This document shows, piece after piece, positions 5,697 through 7,039 of a DNA stretch of 7,039 bases. Within the stretch, counting starts at the first letter, position 1, and every line of letters begins with the position of its first letter. The position numbers and the translations under genes were made by a program. The notes below the pieces were generated by a model. It was not told the origin of the DNA. It saw only the letters and a program-made list of their open reading frames with translations, and made no database searches. The stretch is from Lentisphaerota bacterium. GTDB taxonomy: Bacteria; Verrucomicrobiota; Kiritimatiellia; RFP12; UBA3636. The stretch is taken from positions 1-7,039 of the forward strand of contig JALHHX010000114.1 in NCBI GenBank assembly GCA_022837245.1. The letters run 5' to 3'.

Positions 5697-6458
5697 TCAG
5701 AAAAGAAGTTTCAAACAGGCCGCCGCCGCGAGCACGATCACAAGCGCTTCGAACGTGCGCTCCTTTATCCGCTTGGCCACGAATACTCCCACGGCCACTC
5801 CAGCCACGAGCGCGGGCAACATCACAACGTTAACCTTTAGGCTCCCTGGCGTTATCATCCCCTGGTCTACCATGAAAGGCACTTTGACCCAATTGACAAT
5901 GAAGAAATACCAGGCGCTGGTTCCCAGGAAAGTCGCCTTGCCGAGCTTCATACTGAGCAGATACATGCTAATGACAGGGCCTGCGGCATTGGCAAGCATC
6001 GTCGTGACGCCGCCAAGCATTCCCATAACCGCCGGATATCCGTACCTTCCGGAGGTGCTTCCGCTGAAAGCCGGCACATCGCTTTTAGACGAAAACTTAC
6101 GCCAGATTTGAAGTCCGAGAATGAAAATGACAATAAAGCCGATGACGCGGTTCATGTTCGCGTCGGGGATAAAATCTAGTAGTCGCCACCCAAATACAAC
6201 GCCCACGATTGCCCACGGGAGCGCGCGCACCAGATCACGCACGCTGACTGACCTACGCCAAATTAGCAACGCGAACAGGTCACCCACGATGAGCATGGGC
6301 AGTACAAGACCGGTGGACGCCTTGCCAGGCACCACCATGGCGACGAAAGGTATTGCCAGTATAGCGAGCCCGGGAACCCCGCCCTTTGACATTCCCTGTA
6401 TGAACGCGCACGCCAACAGGACGATCCAACCAACGATATCTATGCTGCCGAATTCCAT
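5697..6458 (-). CDS. TauE/SafE-family sulfite or organic anion exporter-like membrane protein
   Basis: This is a predicted inner-membrane transporter of 253 residues with about eight hydrophobic segments. It has the two half-repeats characteristic of the family (PF01925): QGMSKGGVPGLAILAIP at residues 21-37 and GMLGGVTTMLANAAGPVIS at 146-164. Members move sulfite, sulfonates or related anions; the substrate here is unknown, and no sulfur-metabolism gene is nearby. The ATG at 6458 is chosen over an in-frame TTG at 6488 for two reasons. It has AAAAGGG (6467-6473) eight bases upstream, and the TTG lies inside the predicted -10 box. The gene is the first of a two-gene minus-strand unit with the methyltransferase. 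The protein appears complete, ending in the final hydrophobic helix. Confidence 0.9.
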   Translation of the reverse strand: MEFGSIDIVGWIVLLACAFIQGMSKGGVPGLAILAIPFVAMVVPGKASTGLVLPMLIVGDLFALLIWRRSVSVRDLVRALPWAIVGVVFGWRLLDFIPDANMNRVIGFIVIFILGLQIWRKFSSKSDVPAFSGSTSGRYGYPAVMGMLGGVTTMLANAAGPVISMYLLSMKLGKATFLGTSAWYFFIVNWVKVPFMVDQGMITPGSLKVNVVMLPALVAGVAVGVFVAKRIKERTFEALVIVLAAAACLKLLF

Positions 6459-6466
6459 TTGTATTG

Positions 6467-6473
6467 CCCTTTT
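6467..6473 (-). promoter_or_regulatory. Shine-Dalgarno site deciding the TauE/SafE start
   Basis: On the minus strand AAAAGGG lies eight bases before the ATG at 6458. It is the clearest ribosome-binding site in the window and supports the shorter start. Confidence 0.7.
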
Positions 6474-6487
6474 GAAATAAGTGCACA

Positions 6488-6516
6488 ACTTTACCTGTGT
6501 TCATGGTTTTTATCAA
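6488..6516 (-). promoter_or_regulatory. Sigma-70-type promoter for the transporter-methyltransferase unit
   Basis: Read on the minus strand, TTGATA (6511-6516, five of six to the -35 consensus) and TAAAGT (6488-6493, four of six to the -10 consensus) are separated by 17 bp. The predicted start near 6481 gives a leader of roughly 23 nt that contains the Shine-Dalgarno site. Geometry and downstream features agree, but the -10 box is only moderate. Confidence 0.55.
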
Positions 6517-6523
6517 TGGAAAT

Positions 6524-6554
6524 CGGTCACAGATCAGTAACCGGTTAGTGACCG
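6524..6554. promoter_or_regulatory. Operator-like inverted repeat upstream of the transporter promoter
   Basis: CGGTCAC (6524-6530) and GTGACCG (6548-6554) form a 7-bp inverted repeat. Between them lies a perfect 10-bp palindrome TAACCGGTTA (6538-6547). The site is just upstream of the predicted -35 box (6511-6516), a position suited to an activator or an upstream repressor. No regulator gene is visible. Confidence 0.4.
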
Positions 6555-6727
6555 GGGTGGGTGGCATTTTTCGCGGGGGCAAGCGAAGCTCCGGAGCTGC
6601 CGGCGTAAGGAGGCGCAAATGCGAAGCCGCGCCGAGTTCGTGCAAACGCGCGCTGAACGGGGCTTTCGTCAAAGCCGAAAAGCGAATGCCGCGCCGTGGG
6701 CGGTGCATGGCGCGGCATTCGCCGGGC
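6555..6727. other. Intergenic spacer with strong hairpins before repeat copy C
   Basis: I see no gene here. It contains the palindrome AGCTCCGGAGCT (6587-6598), a hairpin GGCTTT-CGTC-AAAGCC (6661-6676) and a perfect 14-bp inverted repeat: GCGAATGCCGCGCC (6682-6695) with its complement at 6709-6722, loop 13 nt. None is followed by a T-run on either strand. The 14-bp repeat stops five bases before copy C begins. Confidence 0.6.
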
Positions 6728-7039
6728 GGGCTGGCAGCCTGCGGGCAAGAGCCTGCCCGCAGGGAGTGGTTAGAACCTCCGGAGGCAAATGGCGAGGGCT
6801 GTAGCTTATGCAGGCAAATGCCTTGCGCGTGTGTGGCGCAGGGCTTTTTACCCACTTGCCGCAAGCAGGCTCTGCTTGCGGGCTCGCCCGTCCGGCGACA
6901 CGGGCACAGCCAGGCGCGTCCACGGCGTGGTGTTTGAGAGTGCCCCGTTCCGCGCGCCCGTGTGCCGCAGGCACACAACACCGCCGCCAAAGCCATGCTC
7001 CACGGCCGGCAGAGAGGCGGCGCTGAAAGCACCCCGGCC
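6728..7039 (+). repeat. Long intergenic direct repeat, copy C (continues past the window)
   Basis: This is the partner of 1692-2004 in the same orientation. It retains the same hairpins: CCTGCGGGCA-AGAGCC-TGCCCGCAGG (6738-6763, here a full 10-bp stem), CCTCCGGAGG (6776-6785), the 10-bp stem at 6859-6881 and GTGTGCC-GCA-GGCACAC (6960-6976). The first hairpin is more perfect than in copy A, where one position is changed. The right boundary is not visible. Confidence 0.93.
6835..6888 (+). repeat. 54-bp hairpin core, copy C
   Basis: This is one difference away from both copy A (ACCCA instead of ACCCT) and copy B (TTGCCG instead of TTACCG), so it is the best approximation to a family consensus in this window. 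It holds a perfect 10-bp stem with loop GCT at 6859-6881. Confidence 0.9.

Noticed and set aside
6459..6488. TTG start at 6488 for the TauE/SafE gene
   Set aside because: It overlaps the predicted -10 box, while the ATG at 6458 has a well-spaced AAAAGGG.

Overview
The window is chromosomal DNA from a high-GC bacterium, with two unrelated gene groups separated by repeat-rich intergenic DNA. I cannot name the organism. Several things fit a PVC-type bacterium (Verrucomicrobiota, Lentisphaerota or Kiritimatiellota): a Bacillus/Thermotoga-type DAHP synthase next to aroB, a CPBP protease resembling the exosortase-associated branch, weak or absent Shine-Dalgarno sites on the plus-strand genes, and abundant intergenic hairpin repeats. 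This assignment is an inference of low confidence.

Layout on the plus strand. Positions 1-491 hold the 3' half of a DAHP synthase gene (aroF type). It is followed after 2 bp by a complete aroB (494-1588), so the first two steps of the shikimate pathway are encoded together. Positions 1589-2043 hold no gene but contain a roughly 313-bp repeat (copy A). A good extended -10 promoter (2044-2073) then leads into a CPBP/CAAX-type membrane protease (2083-2892) and an O-antigen-ligase-like polytopic membrane protein (2909-4255). These two form a short operon that points to cell-surface polysaccharide or exosortase-type envelope processing.

Between the convergent genes (4256-4782) lies a non-coding mosaic. 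A 31-bp inverted repeat made of telomere-like GGGTRTA heptads bounds about 424 bp. Each arm is itself bracketed by a short direct repeat. Inside is a diverged copy (B) of the same hairpin module found in copy A.

The minus strand carries a two-gene unit, transcribed from right to left. A TauE/SafE-family transporter gene (6458 to 5697) has a recognisable promoter, Shine-Dalgarno site and operator-like inverted repeat. It is followed by a class I SAM-dependent methyltransferase gene of the RlmI-like family (5664 to 4783). The right end (6728-7039) is a second near-identical copy (C) of the long repeat, running off the window.

The coding genes are ordinary members of known families. The least explained part is the repeat family: three intergenic sites share a 54-bp hairpin core with one or two differences, and one of these sites is packaged inside an inverted-repeat element that looks like a small non-autonomous mobile unit.
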